The notes: a model not told the origin generated them from the letters alone. A stretch of DNA of 64,000 bases from Thioalkalivibrio sulfidiphilus (GCF_000377945.1 NZ_KB898934.1:1-64000); one strand, 5' to 3'; shown: positions 15,711 to 25,455, counted from the stretch's first letter. A program made the numbers and translations.

Positions 15711-16360
15711 AAAAGTCAAAGGCTTCCGATCCCCGTTGCACGGGGCTCGGGTTACTTTTCTTGCTTGTCCAAGAAAAGTAACCAAAAGAAGGACACCCCG
15801 ATGCCGCACCCGCTGTTCGCGGGTACCCTGCGTTGCTCGGCTTCGAGGGGGTCGCCTGACAGGCCGTCCCTGGCCTGGCAGGCGACGCGCCGCTTCCCTG
15901 CGGCGCCCCTTCGGGCTTTTTCCCTCGAAGCCTGCGCTACTCGGTGCGGCATAAGGGGCAGACAGGTCAAAACCGCTTCGATCTGCTTTGGGTTTTCCTG
16001 GTAGGAGCCCCGACCCCGGGGCGAATGATGGGAAATTCGCCCCGGGGTCGGGGCTCCTACAAAACCAGGCAAGGCAACCCAGCTTGTGGAGGTTGCTGCC
16101 TTTGACGTTCTCCCCCCGTTTTTCTCGCCGAGCACGGGGGTGTTCCGGGGTCAAAGCCCGATAGGGGCGCCGCAAGGATGCGGCGCGTCGGCTGCCAGGC
16201 CATGGACGGCCTGTCAGCCGACCTCCCCGGAACACCCCCGCGCGCAGGGCACCCCGCAGGGGCGAGAAACCCGGGTGTCTTTTCTTTGGTTACTTTCTTT
16301 GGACAAGCAAAGAAAGTAACCCGAGCCCCGTGCAACGGGGATCGGAAGCCTTTGACTTTT
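15711..16360. repeat. 650-bp long inverted-repeat island
   Basis: The outer arms (about 15711-15795 and 16270-16360) are nearly perfect complements beginning AAAAGTCAAAGGCTTCCGAT. Each arm contains its own hairpin, GGTTACTTTTCTT...AAGAAAAGTAACC. The interior has further inverted repeats: a 26-bp perfect pair at 16001-16060, and two larger GC-rich palindromic blocks (15825-15955 and 16120-16265) containing GACAGGCCGTCCCTGGCCTG-like and ACAGGCCGTCCATGG-like sequences in opposite orientation. ORFs through it follow the symmetry, occur on both strands and are not credible genes. It fills the CopD-cytochrome interval. Similar GTTACTTTCTTTG-type repeats are, to my knowledge, widespread in gammaproteobacterial intergenic DNA. 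Confidence 0.85.
16001..16060. repeat. Perfect 26-bp inverted repeat nested in the island
   Basis: GTAGGAGCCCCGACCCCGGG and on (16001-16026) pairs perfectly with 16035-16060 across an 8-nt loop. The GTAGGAGC...GCTCCTAC ends resemble REP-like repeats common in Xanthomonadales and pseudomonads, here inserted at the centre of the larger inverted repeat. Confidence 0.85.
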
Positions 16361-16382
16361 TTGCCCCAAAACAATCATCCAC

Positions 16383-16408
16383 AAAAAAGCCGCCCGAAGG
16401 CGGCTTTT
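16383..16408 (-). terminator. Intrinsic terminator of the cytochrome c gene
   Basis: Minus strand: AAAAGCCGCC-TTCG-GGCGGCTTTTTT. A 10-bp stem closed by a UUCG tetraloop and followed by a T tract lies 22 bp past the stop codon. Confidence 0.92.
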
Positions 16409-16429
16409 CTGCTGGCCAGAACCGAAACC

Positions 16430-16741
16430 TCAGAGGGTCTCGATGTAGGCAGCCAGGTTGGCGATGTCCTCGTCGGACAGGCCCTTGGCCTGGGGGGCCA
16501 TCAGCGGGGTGTTGGGACCCACGGTCTCGCCGGCACGGTACTTCTTCAGCAGATCAACGGTCTTTGCAGCGGGGGAGCCGGCCAGCTTGGGGAAGATGGC
16601 CTGGCCCTGGCCCTGGGCGCCGTGGCAGCTGATGCAGGTGGCGAACTTGGCCTTGCCGGCCTCCACGTCCGCGGCCTGGGCCGCACCGGCCATGGCCAGG
16701 GAAGCAGCAAGGGCAACACCCATAAGAGCAAACTTCTTCAT
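16430..16741 (-). CDS. Small periplasmic class I c-type cytochrome
   Basis: The 103-aa precursor starts MKKFALMGVALAASLAMAGAAQA, a Sec signal peptide cleaved before ADVEAG. One CISCH heme-binding motif follows, with SCHGAQGQGQAIFPKLAGSPA and an axial Met candidate in NTPLMAPQAKGLSDEDIANLAAYIETL. It resembles the single-domain cytochromes c of sulfur oxidisers and denitrifiers (c4/c553-like half). It would carry electrons in the periplasm between a bc1 complex or sulfur enzymes and an oxidase. It has its own terminator and looks monocistronic. Confidence 0.9.
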   Translation of the reverse strand: MKKFALMGVALAASLAMAGAAQAADVEAGKAKFATCISCHGAQGQGQAIFPKLAGSPAAKTVDLLKKYRAGETVGPNTPLMAPQAKGLSDEDIANLAAYIETL

Positions 16742-16943
16742 GTGCAACACTCCTCCAGTTAAGGATCTAGATTGTCAGCTGGTCCCGCCCATGGCGACCC
16801 CGACCAACAAAACCCGGCGATTATCCGGGATGCTCGGGATCAAGTAAACGCCACCATGCCTGAACGAAAGCTGAACCGATCAGAAACCCGATGACACAAC
16901 CCAAATGATGCGCCCGCTCAGGGACTTATTCCACCGGAACGGT

Positions 16944-17624
16944 TCAGCGCCCCCGAATATAGCGCTCGTCGGACCAGGTGCACAGCCACTCGGGCTTGAG
17001 CATGACCATGGCGGTCACCAGGGTGCCGTTGAGGATGGCCTCGGGCAGCACCAGCAGGGGCAGGTAGATCAGGTATTCCCCGGTGATCTTCTCCAGGTCG
17101 TAGATCCCCAGGAACGACAGCAGACCGCCCACGGCCAGCATGCTGGCCAGGATGGCCAGGGCGGCACCGGCAAAGGCGCAGACGTACAGGTAGATGAAGG
17201 GATGGGGCGGCAGCAGGCGCTCCACCAGGCGCAACAGGCCATGACTGACCAGTACCGGCACCAGGCCCGAGAGCAGGAAGGCCAGCGGCAGGGAGGCCCA
17301 GTCCTGGGCGGTGAACAGGGCCACCAGGACCAGGGCGAGGGCCACGGCCAGCAGGGTGAATTGCCAGCCGAACATCAGGGTCAGGGTGGTCACCCCCAGG
17401 TAGTGCAGGGACAGGCCCGGGGAGATACCCGCGCTCAGGCTCCAGAGTACGGCGATGCCCAGCACGCTGGCCAGGAACAGGTGCAGTCGTCCGGGCTGGT
17501 AGAGCTGCCACCAGGGGGCACCGGCCAGCGCCCGCCACATGGCAAATGCGAACAGCAGGCCGCTGCTCAGGAGGGTGCCGGTGGTGAAAAGCTGGGCGTC
17601 GAACAGCATGAAGGCGATCTGCAC
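16944..17624 (-). CDS. Energy-coupling-factor-type permease (CbiM-like)
   Basis: The 226-aa protein has about six membrane segments and the CbiM-related motifs VTTLTLMFGWQFTLLAV, PFIYLYVCAFAGAALAI and ITGEYLIYLPLLVLPEAILNGTLVTAMVMLKPEWLCTW. The family serves as the substrate-specific unit of cobalt/nickel-type ECF transporters, but no ATPase or CbiN/CbiQ gene lies beside it. The typical N-terminal metal-binding His residues are not obvious, so the substrate is open. Confidence 0.75.
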   Translation of the reverse strand: MQIAFMLFDAQLFTTGTLLSSGLLFAFAMWRALAGAPWWQLYQPGRLHLFLASVLGIAVLWSLSAGISPGLSLHYLGVTTLTLMFGWQFTLLAVALALVLVALFTAQDWASLPLAFLLSGLVPVLVSHGLLRLVERLLPPHPFIYLYVCAFAGAALAILASMLAVGGLLSFLGIYDLEKITGEYLIYLPLLVLPEAILNGTLVTAMVMLKPEWLCTWSDERYIRGR

Positions 17625-17677
17625 AGGTCAGGTTGAAGCATTGGACGCGAACGGCGGGAGGTTCGTTCCCGCACCGG

Positions 17678-18265
17678 TCACTCCCGCACGGCCAGGGCCA
17701 CGGTGTAGTCCTTGCCCTGCTTGAGCTTGTCGTAGTTGCCGAACACCTCCTTGAAGCCCCGCTCGATGAAGCGGCGCAGGCCGGTGATGGTCACCACGTA
17801 CAGGCGGCCACCGGGATGCAGGTGCTCGAAGGCGTCGTAGAGATACAGATAGAGCATCTCCTTGCCCACCTTGGCCGGCAGGTTGGAGGTGATGACCTGG
17901 AAACGGCGATCCCCCACGGCGCTGAAGCCATTGCTCAGGAAGGCCTCGGCGTTGCCGATGCCATTGATGCGGGCGTTCTTGTTGCTGTAGTCCACGGCCA
18001 CGAAGTCCTTGTCCACCAGGCAGGTGCGCCCCCTGGGCGCCAGGCGCGCCAGGGTCAGGCCGATGGGGCCGTAGCCGCAGCCCAGGTCCAGGCAGTCATC
18101 GGCCTCACCGACCTCCACGTGGTCCAGCAGCAGGCGCGTGCCGGCGTCGATGCCCCGGGGGGAGAACAGGCCCCAGGTGGTGTGGAAGGTGAGCGGCTGG
18201 CCGCACAGGGTGTCGCTGAAGACGATGTCCTCGCGCAGGCTTGCGATGTATTCGGGGGAAGGCAT
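17678..18265 (-). CDS. RsmC-like class I SAM-dependent methyltransferase
   Basis: The 195-aa protein matches the C-terminal methyltransferase domain of RsmC-type 16S rRNA guanine-N2 methyltransferases: GLFSPRGIDAGTRLLL, motif I DLGCGYGPIGLTLA, the acidic loop VDKDFVAVDYSNKNA and SNLPAKVGKEM at the catalytic NPP(F/Y) position. The Leu-Pro-Ala variation in motif IV differs from the usual NPPF, so target or activity may differ. The start codon abuts a family-3 repeat arm that has replaced its upstream region. Confidence 0.85.
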   Translation of the reverse strand: MPSPEYIASLREDIVFSDTLCGQPLTFHTTWGLFSPRGIDAGTRLLLDHVEVGEADDCLDLGCGYGPIGLTLARLAPRGRTCLVDKDFVAVDYSNKNARINGIGNAEAFLSNGFSAVGDRRFQVITSNLPAKVGKEMLYLYLYDAFEHLHPGGRLYVVTITGLRRFIERGFKEVFGNYDKLKQGKDYTVALAVRE

Positions 18266-18344
18266 AATTCAAAATTCAAGATTCAACATTCAAGGGCGGA
18301 AGGATCATACCACCCCTTGAATCTTGAATATTGAATCTTGAATT
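18265..18344. repeat. Family-3 fold-back element (AAGATTC units)
   Basis: The left arm (18265-18296, AATTCAAAATTCAAGATTCA and on) and right arm (18312-18344, CCTTGAATCTTGAATATTGA and on) are complementary strings of 7-nt units AAGATTC, AAAATTC and AACATTC. The 15-nt core is non-coding. It lies between purK and the methyltransferase; its AT-rich arms contrast with the GC-rich surroundings. Confidence 0.92.
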
Positions 18345-18350
18345 CGCCCT

Positions 18351-19472
18351 TCAAAGCGCCCCGAAGATCGCTTCGGCCTCGGCGATCACGCGCTCCAGGT
18401 CATCGCCCAGCACGCAGAAATGCCCCATCTTGCGCCCTGGGCGGGCCTCCGCCTTGCCGTAGAGGTGCAGCTTGGCCGCGGGGTGAGTGAACAGGGCCGA
18501 CCAGTCCGGCTCACCGTCTGCCCAGAGGTCTCCCAGCAGGTTGACCATCACCACCGGGCTCAGCAGCCGCGTGTCGCCGAAGGGCAGGCCGCAGATGGCA
18601 CGCACCTGTTGCTCGAACTGGGAGGTGACGCAGGCATCCAGGGTGTAGTGGCCGCTGTTGTGGGGGCGCGGCGCGATCTCGTTGACCAGCAGCTCGCCGG
18701 CGGTGGTGATGAAGAACTCCACCGCCATGAGACCGCAGTAGTCGAGGCCCTCGGCGATCCGGATGGCCGCCTCCCGGGCCGCACGGGCCTGGGCCTCGGT
18801 GACCCGGGCGGGCACGATGCTCATGTGCAGGATGCCGCCCCGGTGGATGTTTTCGGCCACGGGATAACAGACCGTGGCGCCGTCCGTGCCCCGGGCCAGC
18901 ACCACGGAGATCTCCATGGCCAGGTCCACCCGGTGTTCCAGCACGCAGGGCACCCCGCCCAGGGCCTCGAAGGCCTGACGGGCCGCCGCCGGGGAGTCCA
19001 CCGGGATCTGGCCCTTGCCGTCATAGCCGAAGGCGGCGCGCTTGAGGATCGCCGGTCCGCCCACCCTGGCAAACGCGGCCTCGGCCTCGTCGGCGCTGGT
19101 CACCACCTCGAAGGCCGCCGTGGCGAGTCCCAGGGAGCGGATGAAGGTCTTCTCGCGACCGCGATCCTGGGTGTGCAGGAGCGAGCCGGCCGCCGGGCGT
19201 ACCGGGACCTTGCGCGCCAGGGTCTCCAGGGTCTGGGCGGGGATGTTCTCGAACTCGGTGGTCACCACCGCGCAGCGAACGGCCATCTGCTCCAGGGCCC
19301 AGGCATCGCCGTAGGCGGCATGCAGGTGTTCATCGGCCATGCGGCCGGCGGGACTGCCGGTGTCCGGATCCAGCACCAGCACCCGGTAGCCCAGGGTGCG
19401 GGCGGCCACGGTGAACATGCGGCCCAGCTGGCCGCCGCCCAGCATGCCAAGGGTCTGGCCGGGCAGGATCAC
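18351..19472 (-). CDS. purK: N5-carboxyaminoimidazole ribonucleotide synthase
   Basis: The 374-aa ATP-grasp enzyme carboxylates AIR with bicarbonate and ATP. The start is GTG in [20 protein letters not shown], overlapping the purE stop by 4 bp (GTGA). ATP-grasp features include [29 protein letters not shown] and [26 protein letters not shown]. Translational coupling supports equal expression with PurE, which uses its unstable product. Confidence 0.97.
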   Translation of the reverse strand: MILPGQTLGMLGGGQLGRMFTVAARTLGYRVLVLDPDTGSPAGRMADEHLHAAYGDAWALEQMAVRCAVVTTEFENIPAQTLETLARKVPVRPAAGSLLHTQDRGREKTFIRSLGLATAAFEVVTSADEAEAAFARVGGPAILKRAAFGYDGKGQIPVDSPAAARQAFEALGGVPCVLEHRVDLAMEISVVLARGTDGATVCYPVAENIHRGGILHMSIVPARVTEAQARAAREAAIRIAEGLDYCGLMAVEFFITTAGELLVNEIAPRPHNSGHYTLDACVTSQFEQQVRAICGLPFGDTRLLSPVVMVNLLGDLWADGEPDWSALFTHPAAKLHLYGKAEARPGRKMGHFCVLGDDLERVIAEAEAIFGAL

Positions 19473-19969
19473 GGGTTGGGCGGCAGCTGCATGGCGAGCA
19501 CCTGCTCGGCCAGCTCGCGGCGGAAATCGGCCAGGCGCTCGGCCAGTTCGGCATCCTGGGCGGCCAGCATGGCCACGGCGAACAGGCCCGCGTTGGCGGC
19601 ACCGGCCTCGCCGATGGCGAAGGTGGCCACCGGGATGCCCTTGGGCATCTGCACGATGGAGAGCAGGGAATCCTGCCCCTGCAGATGGCGCGAGGGGACG
19701 GGCACGCCCAGCACCGGCACCGTGGTCTTGGCCGCCAGCATGCCCGGCAGATGCGCGGCGCCGCCGGCGCCTGCGATGATGCACTTGAGCCCCCGCTCAC
19801 GGGCGCTTTCGGCGTATTCAAACAGCAGGTCGGGCGTGCGGTGGGCGGAGACCACCCGGGCCTCGTGGGGCACACCGAAGGCCTTGAGCTGATCCACGGC
19901 ATGGGCCATGACCGGCCAGTCGCTCTGACTGCCCATGACCACGCCGACGATGGGGGATTCGTTAGACAT
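19469..19969 (-). CDS. purE: N5-carboxyaminoimidazole ribonucleotide mutase
   Basis: The 166-aa class I PurE converts N5-CAIR to CAIR. Motifs are [28 protein letters not shown] (with the catalytic His) and [18 protein letters not shown], then [27 protein letters not shown]. The ATG at 19969 (MSNESPIVG) gives the family length. It is first in purE-purK and divergent from purC, with a family-6 fold-back element in the shared regulatory region. Confidence 0.97.
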   Translation of the reverse strand: MSNESPIVGVVMGSQSDWPVMAHAVDQLKAFGVPHEARVVSAHRTPDLLFEYAESARERGLKCIIAGAGGAAHLPGMLAAKTTVPVLGVPVPSRHLQGQDSLLSIVQMPKGIPVATFAIGEAGAANAGLFAVAMLAAQDAELAERLADFRRELAEQVLAMQLPPNP

Positions 19970-20015
19970 GTTGGCAAAAAACCAGGGTGGACAATCGCCT
20001 AGGATAAACCAAATT

Positions 20016-20121
20016 TGAAGGGGGAAGTACGAATTGGGATGTTGGAAGGGGCTCACTTCGCACTTCCCAATTCCTCCTTCCCCCTTCCACCCCCCACTTC
20101 CCAATTCACACTTCGCACTTC
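20016..20121. repeat. Family-6 fold-back element in the purE/purC divergent region
   Basis: The left arm (20016-20051, TGAAGGGGGAAGTACGAATT and on) and the longer right arm (20054-20121, ending CACACTTCGCACTTCA) are built of GAAGTGN and GAATTGGG units. Arm lengths are unequal (about 36 and 68 bp), as in the heptamer-expanded family-1 copies. It occupies most of the purE-purC spacer. Confidence 0.85.
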
Positions 20122-20160
20122 AAAATGGCCGCGAAATCAAGCCTAAGGTCGCCATAGCCG

Positions 20161-21051
20161 ATGTCCCAGCCGCTCCTTCAAAGCCACCTGACCTCCCTCC
20201 CCCTGATCCACCGGGGTAAGGTCCGCGACCTCTATGCCGTGGGCGAGGATCACCTGCTGATCGTCACCACCGACCGGATCTCCGCCTTCGACGTGATCCT
20301 GCCCACGCCCATCCCGGGCAAGGGCGAGGTGCTGACGAAGATCTCCGAGTTCTGGTTTCGCAAGCTTGAGCACATCGTGCCCAACCAGCTGGCGGACATG
20401 AGCCTCGCCGAGGCAGTCCCCGATGCCGCCGAACGCGCCCCCCTGGAGGGACGCAGCCTGGTGGTCAAGCGCCTCAAGGCCCTGCCCATCGAGGCGGTGG
20501 TGCGCGGCTATCTCATCGGCTCCGGCTGGAAGGACTACCAGAAGACCGGCCAGGTGTGCGGCAACCCCTTGCCTGCGGGTCTGCAGCTGGCTGACAGGCT
20601 GCCGCAGCCCATCTACACCCCGTCCACCAAGGCGGCGGTGGGGGATCACGACGAGAACGTGGACTTCGACTACACCGCCGAGCTGGTGGGCCCGGAGCTG
20701 GCCGCCCAGGTGCGCCAGACGGCGCTCGCCCTGTACAAGGCCGCCGCCGAGTACGCCCTTGAGCGCGGCATCATCATCGCCGACACCAAGTTCGAGTTCG
20801 GCCTGGACGACGAGGGCGTGCTGCACCTGATCGACGAGGCCCTGACCCCGGACTCCTCCCGTTTCTGGCCCGCCGACACCTACCGACCCGGCATCAGCCC
20901 GCCCTCCTTCGACAAGCAGTTCGTGCGCGACTACCTGGAGACCCTGGACTGGAACAAGCAGGCCCCGGGACCGGAACTGCCGCCGGAGGTGGTGCAGAAG
21001 ACCACCGAGAAATACCGCGAGGCGCTGTTGCGGCTTACTGGGGCAAGCTGA
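20161..21051 (+). CDS. purC: SAICAR synthetase
   Basis: The 296-aa enzyme joins CAIR with aspartate. It belongs to the longer PurC subtype: [41 protein letters not shown] at the N-terminus, then [31 protein letters not shown] and [19 protein letters not shown]. It is divergent from purE-purK. Its TGA stop is the first triplet of a family-3 repeat arm (TGATTCAAAATTC). Confidence 0.97.
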   Translation: MSQPLLQSHLTSLPLIHRGKVRDLYAVGEDHLLIVTTDRISAFDVILPTPIPGKGEVLTKISEFWFRKLEHIVPNQLADMSLAEAVPDAAERAPLEGRSLVVKRLKALPIEAVVRGYLIGSGWKDYQKTGQVCGNPLPAGLQLADRLPQPIYTPSTKAAVGDHDENVDFDYTAELVGPELAAQVRQTALALYKAAAEYALERGIIIADTKFEFGLDDEGVLHLIDEALTPDSSRFWPADTYRPGISPPSFDKQFVRDYLETLDWNKQAPGPELPPEVVQKTTEKYREALLRLTGAS

Positions 21052-21168
21052 TTCAAAATTCAAGATTCAAAATTCAAAGGGGGAACCACCGCGATGCGAC
21101 AACCGATGCCCAGCCGAACAGACGCTTTTCCCTTTGAATTTTGAATTTTGAATTTTGAATTTTGAATG
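21048..21168. repeat. Family-3 fold-back element bridging purC stop and bioD start
   Basis: The left arm (21048-21084) begins at the purC stop; the right arm (21128-21168) is four TTTTGAA-type units ending GAATG, which supplies the bioD ATG. The core is 43 bp and GC-rich. The element fills the whole purC-bioD gap, touching both coding regions. Confidence 0.95.
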
Positions 21169-21846
21169 TCTCTAAACGGCTACTTCGTCACCGGCACAGA
21201 CACCGGCATCGGCAAGACGGTCCTCTCCTGCGCGCTGATTCGGGCCCTGCGTGAAGGCGGATACACCGTCACACCGCGCAAACCGGTGGAATCCGGTTGC
21301 GAGGTCCGCGACGGACAGCTCTTCCCGGCAGACGGTACCGCCCTGCGCGAAGCGGCGGGCGCACCCTTCCCGGACCTGGACCGCGTCACCCCCTATCGTT
21401 TCTCCCACGCCCTCGCGCCCGACCGGGCAGCCCGCCTGGCCGGCGCAACGCTGCACATCGAACAGCTGAGACAGGCCTGTCTCGCGGATGCAAATCAGGA
21501 CGCCCTGCTGGTGGTGGAAGGCGCCGGGGGTTTCTATTCGCCGCTCGCCGAGGACGGCCTGAATGCCGATCTGGCCGAGGCCCTGGGGCTGCCCGTGGTG
21601 CTGGTGGCGCCGGACCGGCTGGGGACCATGAACCACGTGCTGCTCACCGCCGAGGCCATCGCCCGGCGCGGCCTGCGCCTCGCGCTGGTGGTGCTGAACG
21701 CAGTGGAGACCGAACAGCGCGAGGGAATGGACAACCGGTCGGACCTGGCACGGCATCTCGATTGCCCGATCCTCGGCTTTCCGCGGGTGAAGCGGACGGG
21801 AGACGGCTGGGAAATCCTGGCCGGCTGGCTTCGCGACGGTGCGTAG
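21166..21846 (+). CDS. bioD: Dethiobiotin synthetase
   Basis: The 226-aa enzyme carboxylates and cyclises DAPA to dethiobiotin. The P-loop is FVTGTDTGIGKTVLSCALI; KPVESGC carries the substrate-binding Lys, and VVEGAGGFYSPLAEDGLNADLAE the second Mg site. The ATG is the last three bases of a family-3 repeat arm, with no Shine-Dalgarno in the AT-rich arm, so initiation is likely weak or coupled to purC. No other bio gene is adjacent. Confidence 0.95.
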   Translation: MSLNGYFVTGTDTGIGKTVLSCALIRALREGGYTVTPRKPVESGCEVRDGQLFPADGTALREAAGAPFPDLDRVTPYRFSHALAPDRAARLAGATLHIEQLRQACLADANQDALLVVEGAGGFYSPLAEDGLNADLAEALGLPVVLVAPDRLGTMNHVLLTAEAIARRGLRLALVVLNAVETEQREGMDNRSDLARHLDCPILGFPRVKRTGDGWEILAGWLRDGA

Positions 21847-21860
21847 CTGGAAAAGCCCTT

Positions 21861-22041
21861 CCTCTCACGGGGGCACGGAGACACGGGAACAACAAAAGAC
21901 TCGATCTCTCGCCTTCGCGAGAGAAACGGTTTTAGTATCGAAGCCTTGGAGCCGAACAAAAACGAATACTGTTTAGAGTCCGGGAGCACGGGAAAAGCGT
22001 TCAGGATTGAATCCCCCGTGGCTCCGTGCCCCCGTGAGAGG
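21861..22041. repeat. Family-8 fold-back element (CACGGAG units)
   Basis: The left arm 21861-21887 (CCTCTCACGGGGGCACGGAG and on) and right arm 22015-22041 match at 26 of 27 positions as inverted repeats, and consist of 8-nt units CACGGGGG, CACGGAGA and CACGGGAA. The 127-bp core contains a TCTCTCGC-CTTC-GCGAGAGA hairpin and no gene. It lies between bioD and the convergent CPCC gene. Confidence 0.9.
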
Positions 22042-22120
22042 ATCGCCTTTCAGGTGCTGGAATGCGAATCAAAGCAGCCGAGGCTAACCATCCTTGCCAG
22101 TTTGAGGCCGCGGCCACTCC

Positions 22121-22522
22121 CTATCCGGCCACGCGCCGCCAGTAGCGTTCGCTCCAGTAGTAGAGCACCGTGGTGTCCAGCACCGGGTAGCTGTCGGCGT
22201 AGTCGATACCCCGGGCGGGTTGCTCGATGTTGTCCCGCGCAGGATCCAGGGGACGCCATTGGGTGTCCCGGGTCTCACCCACCGGTTTGCGCCCCATGCC
22301 CTCGTGGCGCCGCTCGGCTGCGCCGAACTCCCGGTAGTTCTGCTGCGCACGCTCCAGGGACACGGTGTTGGAGCCGCCGGGCATGAGGGGAAAACGCAAC
22401 TGCACCAGGTTGTCTTCCCAGCAGCAGATGGGACAGCGATGATGGCTGCCCGGCGGCATGTCGAAGACCTGGTAGCCGCACACGGGGCAGGGAAACTTGG
22501 CCTCGCCAAACGACATCATCAT
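22121..22522 (-). CDS. CPCC-type cysteine-rich protein
   Basis: The 133-aa protein has a zinc-ribbon-like N-terminus: FPCPVCGYQVFDMPPGSHHRCPICCWEDNLVQLRFP, diagnostic of the CPCC family (PF14206). The remainder is NTVSLERAQQNYREFGA followed by a variable tail. GGGAGG precedes a run of three ATG codons. Function is unknown. It looks monocistronic, flanked on both sides by fold-back elements. Confidence 0.8.
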   Translation of the reverse strand: MMMSFGEAKFPCPVCGYQVFDMPPGSHHRCPICCWEDNLVQLRFPLMPGGSNTVSLERAQQNYREFGAAERRHEGMGRKPVGETRDTQWRPLDPARDNIEQPARGIDYADSYPVLDTTVLYYWSERYWRRVAG

Positions 22523-22604
22523 CACACACCTCCCGCATCCGCACACCCTCACGCCTTCATCAAGGGTAAGCCGAGGGCGCCGTTGCGACAACTTGAAATC
22601 AAGT

Positions 22605-22698
22605 GCCTTCAACGCAAAGGCGCAAAGACGCAGAGAACGCAAAAGATCAGGATTTTTTCATCAAAACCTTTGCGCCTTTGCGCCTTTGCGTTGAAGGC
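22605..22698. repeat. Family-5 fold-back element with short core
   Basis: The outer 22 bp (GCCTTCAACGCAAAGGCGCA from 22605) are the perfect complement of the right end (to 22698). Units are GCAAAGGC, GCAAAGAC and GCAGAGAAC. The core is only about 17 nt, in contrast to the GxxExxY-bearing family-5 copy at 11550-12030. Confidence 0.93.
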
Positions 22699-22715
22699 TT
22701 TTCCACAACCCGCGC

Positions 22716-22748
22716 AAAAAAGGCACAGGGGCGAACCCCTGTGCCTTT
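22716..22748 (-). terminator. Intrinsic terminator of fba
   Basis: Minus strand: stem AAAGGCACAGGGG with CCCCTGTGCCTTT (13 bp), UUCG loop, then a T6 tract. It lies 45 bp past the fba stop and ends the tkt-gap-pgk-pyk-fba strand. Confidence 0.93.
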
Positions 22749-22792
22749 CAGTACAATCGATGCGGGACCAAGGTCCCGCACGGTGACGGGTC

Positions 22793-23857
22793 TTAGTTGA
22801 CCTTGGGATCCAGCTCGCCGCTCTTGTAACGGGCGGTCATCTCCTCCAGGGAGAGGGGCTTGATCTTGGAGGCCATGCCGGCGCAACCGAAGGCCTCGTA
22901 GCGGGCCTTGCAGATGTCCTTCATGGCCACGGTGGAGGCCTTCAGGAACTTGCGGGGGTCGAACTCCTTGGGGTTCTCGGCCAGGAATTTGCGGATGGCG
23001 CCGGTGGAGGCCATGCGCAGGTCGGTGTCGATATTGACCTTGCGCACGCCGTGCTTGATGCCTTCCTGGATCTCTTCCACGGGCACGCCGTAGGTCTGAC
23101 CCATGTCGCCGCCGTAGTTGTTGATGATCTGCAGCCACTCCTGGGGCACAGAGGAGGAACCGTGCATCACCAGGTGGGTGTTGGGGATGCGGGCGTGGAT
23201 CTCCTTGATGCGGTTGATGGCCAGGATGTCACCGGTGGGCGGACGGGTGAACTTGTAGGCGCCGTGGGAGGTGCCGATGGCGATAGCCAGGGCGTCCACG
23301 CCGGTCTTCTTGACGAAGTCCGCGGCCTCGTCCGGGTCGGTCAGCAGCTGGGAGTGGTCCAGCACGCCCTCGGCGCCGGAGCCGTCTTCCTCGCCGGCCA
23401 TACCGGTTTCAAGGCTGCCCAGGCAGCCCAGCTCGCCTTCCACGGACACGCCCAGGGCGTGGGCCATCTCGGAGACCTTGCGGGTCACGTCCACGTTGTA
23501 CTCGTAGGTGGCCGGGGTCTTCATGTCGGGCATCAGGGAGCCGTCCATCATGACGGAGGTGAAGCCGGACTGGATGGAGCGGAAGCACACGGCGGGCTCG
23601 GAGCCATGGTCCTGGTGGAGCACGATGGGGATGTGCGGGTACTGCTCCACGGCGGCGATGATCAGGTGGCGCAGGAAGGGCTCGCCGGCGTACTTGCGGG
23701 CGCCCGCGGAGGCCTGGATGATCACCGGCGCATCCACCTCATCGGCGGCCTGCATGATCGAATGCACCTGCTCCATGTTGTTGGCGTTGAAGGCCGGCAT
23801 GCCATAGCCGTGTTCGGCGGCATGATCCAGCAGCTGTCTCAGAGAAATCAGGGCCAT
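22793..23857 (-). CDS. fba: Class II fructose-bisphosphate aldolase, Calvin-cycle type
   Basis: The 354-aa zinc aldolase condenses triose phosphates to FBP (and, in autotrophs, sedoheptulose bisphosphate). Zn and active-site motifs are [44 protein letters not shown] and HGSSSVP. Its length and internal motifs fit the CbbA subtype rather than E. coli FbaA. It is last of the minus-strand carbon-metabolism cluster and has a strong terminator. Confidence 0.97.
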   Translation of the reverse strand: MALISLRQLLDHAAEHGYGMPAFNANNMEQVHSIMQAADEVDAPVIIQASAGARKYAGEPFLRHLIIAAVEQYPHIPIVLHQDHGSEPAVCFRSIQSGFTSVMMDGSLMPDMKTPATYEYNVDVTRKVSEMAHALGVSVEGELGCLGSLETGMAGEEDGSGAEGVLDHSQLLTDPDEAADFVKKTGVDALAIAIGTSHGAYKFTRPPTGDILAINRIKEIHARIPNTHLVMHGSSSVPQEWLQIINNYGGDMGQTYGVPVEEIQEGIKHGVRKVNIDTDLRMASTGAIRKFLAENPKEFDPRKFLKASTVAMKDICKARYEAFGCAGMASKIKPLSLEEMTARYKSGELDPKVN

Positions 23858-23946
23858 ACAGACCTCCTATTGCGTTTCGCTTGTGGTTTGGATTTCAGGA
23901 CCAAACGGGTTGATGAGTATAGTAAATCGTCTCGCGGACAGACGCC

Positions 23947-25389
23947 TCACGCGCCGCTCTCGATGAGCTCGCCTACCCGCACAATCTTCATGGCATTGGT
24001 GCCGCCCATGACCCCGGCCAGATCGCCCTTGGTGATGATCACCAGGTCGCCATCGGTGACGATGCCCTCGCTGATGAGCAGGTCCACCACCTGGCGGTTG
24101 GTCTCCGCGTGGCTGGTCTGCACCGCCTCGAAGGCCACAGGGTAAACGCCGCGGTAGAGGGTGAGTTTTCTACGCGTGTGCTCATGGCGCGTCAAGGCGT
24201 AGATGGGGATGCCGGAACTGATGCGCGACATCCACAGGGCCGTGGAACCGGACTCGGTGAGCGCCGCGATGGCGCGCACATCCAGGTGATTTGCGGTGTA
24301 CATGGTGGCCATGGCGATGGCCTCGTCCACCCGCTCGAAGCGGCTGTCCATGCGATGGTGGGAGACCCGCGCGCTGCGCTGGCGCTCGGCGGCCTCGCAG
24401 ATACGGCCCATGGCAGCCACGGTCTTGACCGGGTAACGGCCGGTGGCGGTCTCGCCGGAGAGCATCACCGCGTCGGTGCCGTCCAGCACCGCGTTGGCCA
24501 CGTCGAACACCTCGGCGCGGGTGGGGATCTGGTTCAGGATCATGGACTCCATCATCTGGGTGGCGGTGATCACCACCCGGTTGAGGGTCCGGGCCCGCTG
24601 GATCAGGGTCTTCTGTACCCCGGGCAGTTCCGCATCACCGATCTCCACACCCAGGTCACCACGGGCGATCATGATCACATCGGAAGCGAGGATGAGCTCG
24701 TCGATGGCATCCATGGCCTCGGCGCGCTCGATCTTTGCACAGATGGCGCCGTGTCCACCGGCCTCGCGCAACAACTCCCGGGCCAGGTGCACGTCGTCGG
24801 CGGTGCGGGGGAAGGAGACCGCGAGATAGTCCACCCCGAGTTCCGCGGCGAGACGGATGTCCTCGCGATCCTTTGCGGTGATGGCGGGCGCGGACAGGCC
24901 TCCGCCCTGGCGGTTGATGCCCTTGTTGTTGGACAGGGTACCGCCCACCACCACACGGGTGTAGATGGCAGGGCCGTCCACGCGATCCACGCTGAACACC
25001 AGGCGGCCGTCATCCAGCAGCAGGGTGTCACCGGCATGCACGTCGTTGGGCAGGTCCTTGTAGGTGAGGCCCACGCGCTCGCGGTTGCCCTCGTCATCGC
25101 CCAGGCTTGCGTCGAACACGAAGGCATCGCCCTCGTTCAGCTCCACCTCGCCTTCGGCGAAGCGGGCGATACGGATCTTGGGGCCCTGCAGGTCACCCAG
25201 GATGCCCACCACGCGGCCCACCTTGTCGGCGGCCTCGCGGATTATCTGGGCCCGGCGGCGGTGCTCGTCTGCCTTGCCGTGGGAGAAATTGATGCGCACC
25301 ACGTCGACGCCGGCACTGACCAGCTTTTCCAGCACGGCAGGGCTGTCCGTGGCCGGGCCGAGGGTGGCAACGATCTTGGTTCTTCTCAT
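23947..25389 (-). CDS. pyk: Pyruvate kinase
   Basis: The 480-aa enzyme converts PEP and ADP to pyruvate and ATP. Motifs are [68 protein letters not shown] and ATQMMESM. It is between pgk and fba, all on the minus strand. In Calvin-cycle bacteria pyk is often clustered with pgk and fba, as here. Confidence 0.97.
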   Translation of the reverse strand: MRRTKIVATLGPATDSPAVLEKLVSAGVDVVRINFSHGKADEHRRRAQIIREAADKVGRVVGILGDLQGPKIRIARFAEGEVELNEGDAFVFDASLGDDEGNRERVGLTYKDLPNDVHAGDTLLLDDGRLVFSVDRVDGPAIYTRVVVGGTLSNNKGINRQGGGLSAPAITAKDREDIRLAAELGVDYLAVSFPRTADDVHLARELLREAGGHGAICAKIERAEAMDAIDELILASDVIMIARGDLGVEIGDAELPGVQKTLIQRARTLNRVVITATQMMESMILNQIPTRAEVFDVANAVLDGTDAVMLSGETATGRYPVKTVAAMGRICEAAERQRSARVSHHRMDSRFERVDEAIAMATMYTANHLDVRAIAALTESGSTALWMSRISSGIPIYALTRHEHTRRKLTLYRGVYPVAFEAVQTSHAETNRQVVDLLISEGIVTDGDLVIITKGDLAGVMGGTNAMKIVRVGELIESGA

Positions 25390-25455
25390 CAGAATGAAAT
25401 CTCGGGTTGGCCGGGGCGCCGGGGCGGCTGGCCCCGGCCACCCACGGCACGGGGA

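Noticed and set aside
15358-16762. Several ORFs in the inverted-repeat island
   Set aside because: They occur on both strands in mirror-image fashion because the DNA is an inverted repeat; no start signals or family motifs.
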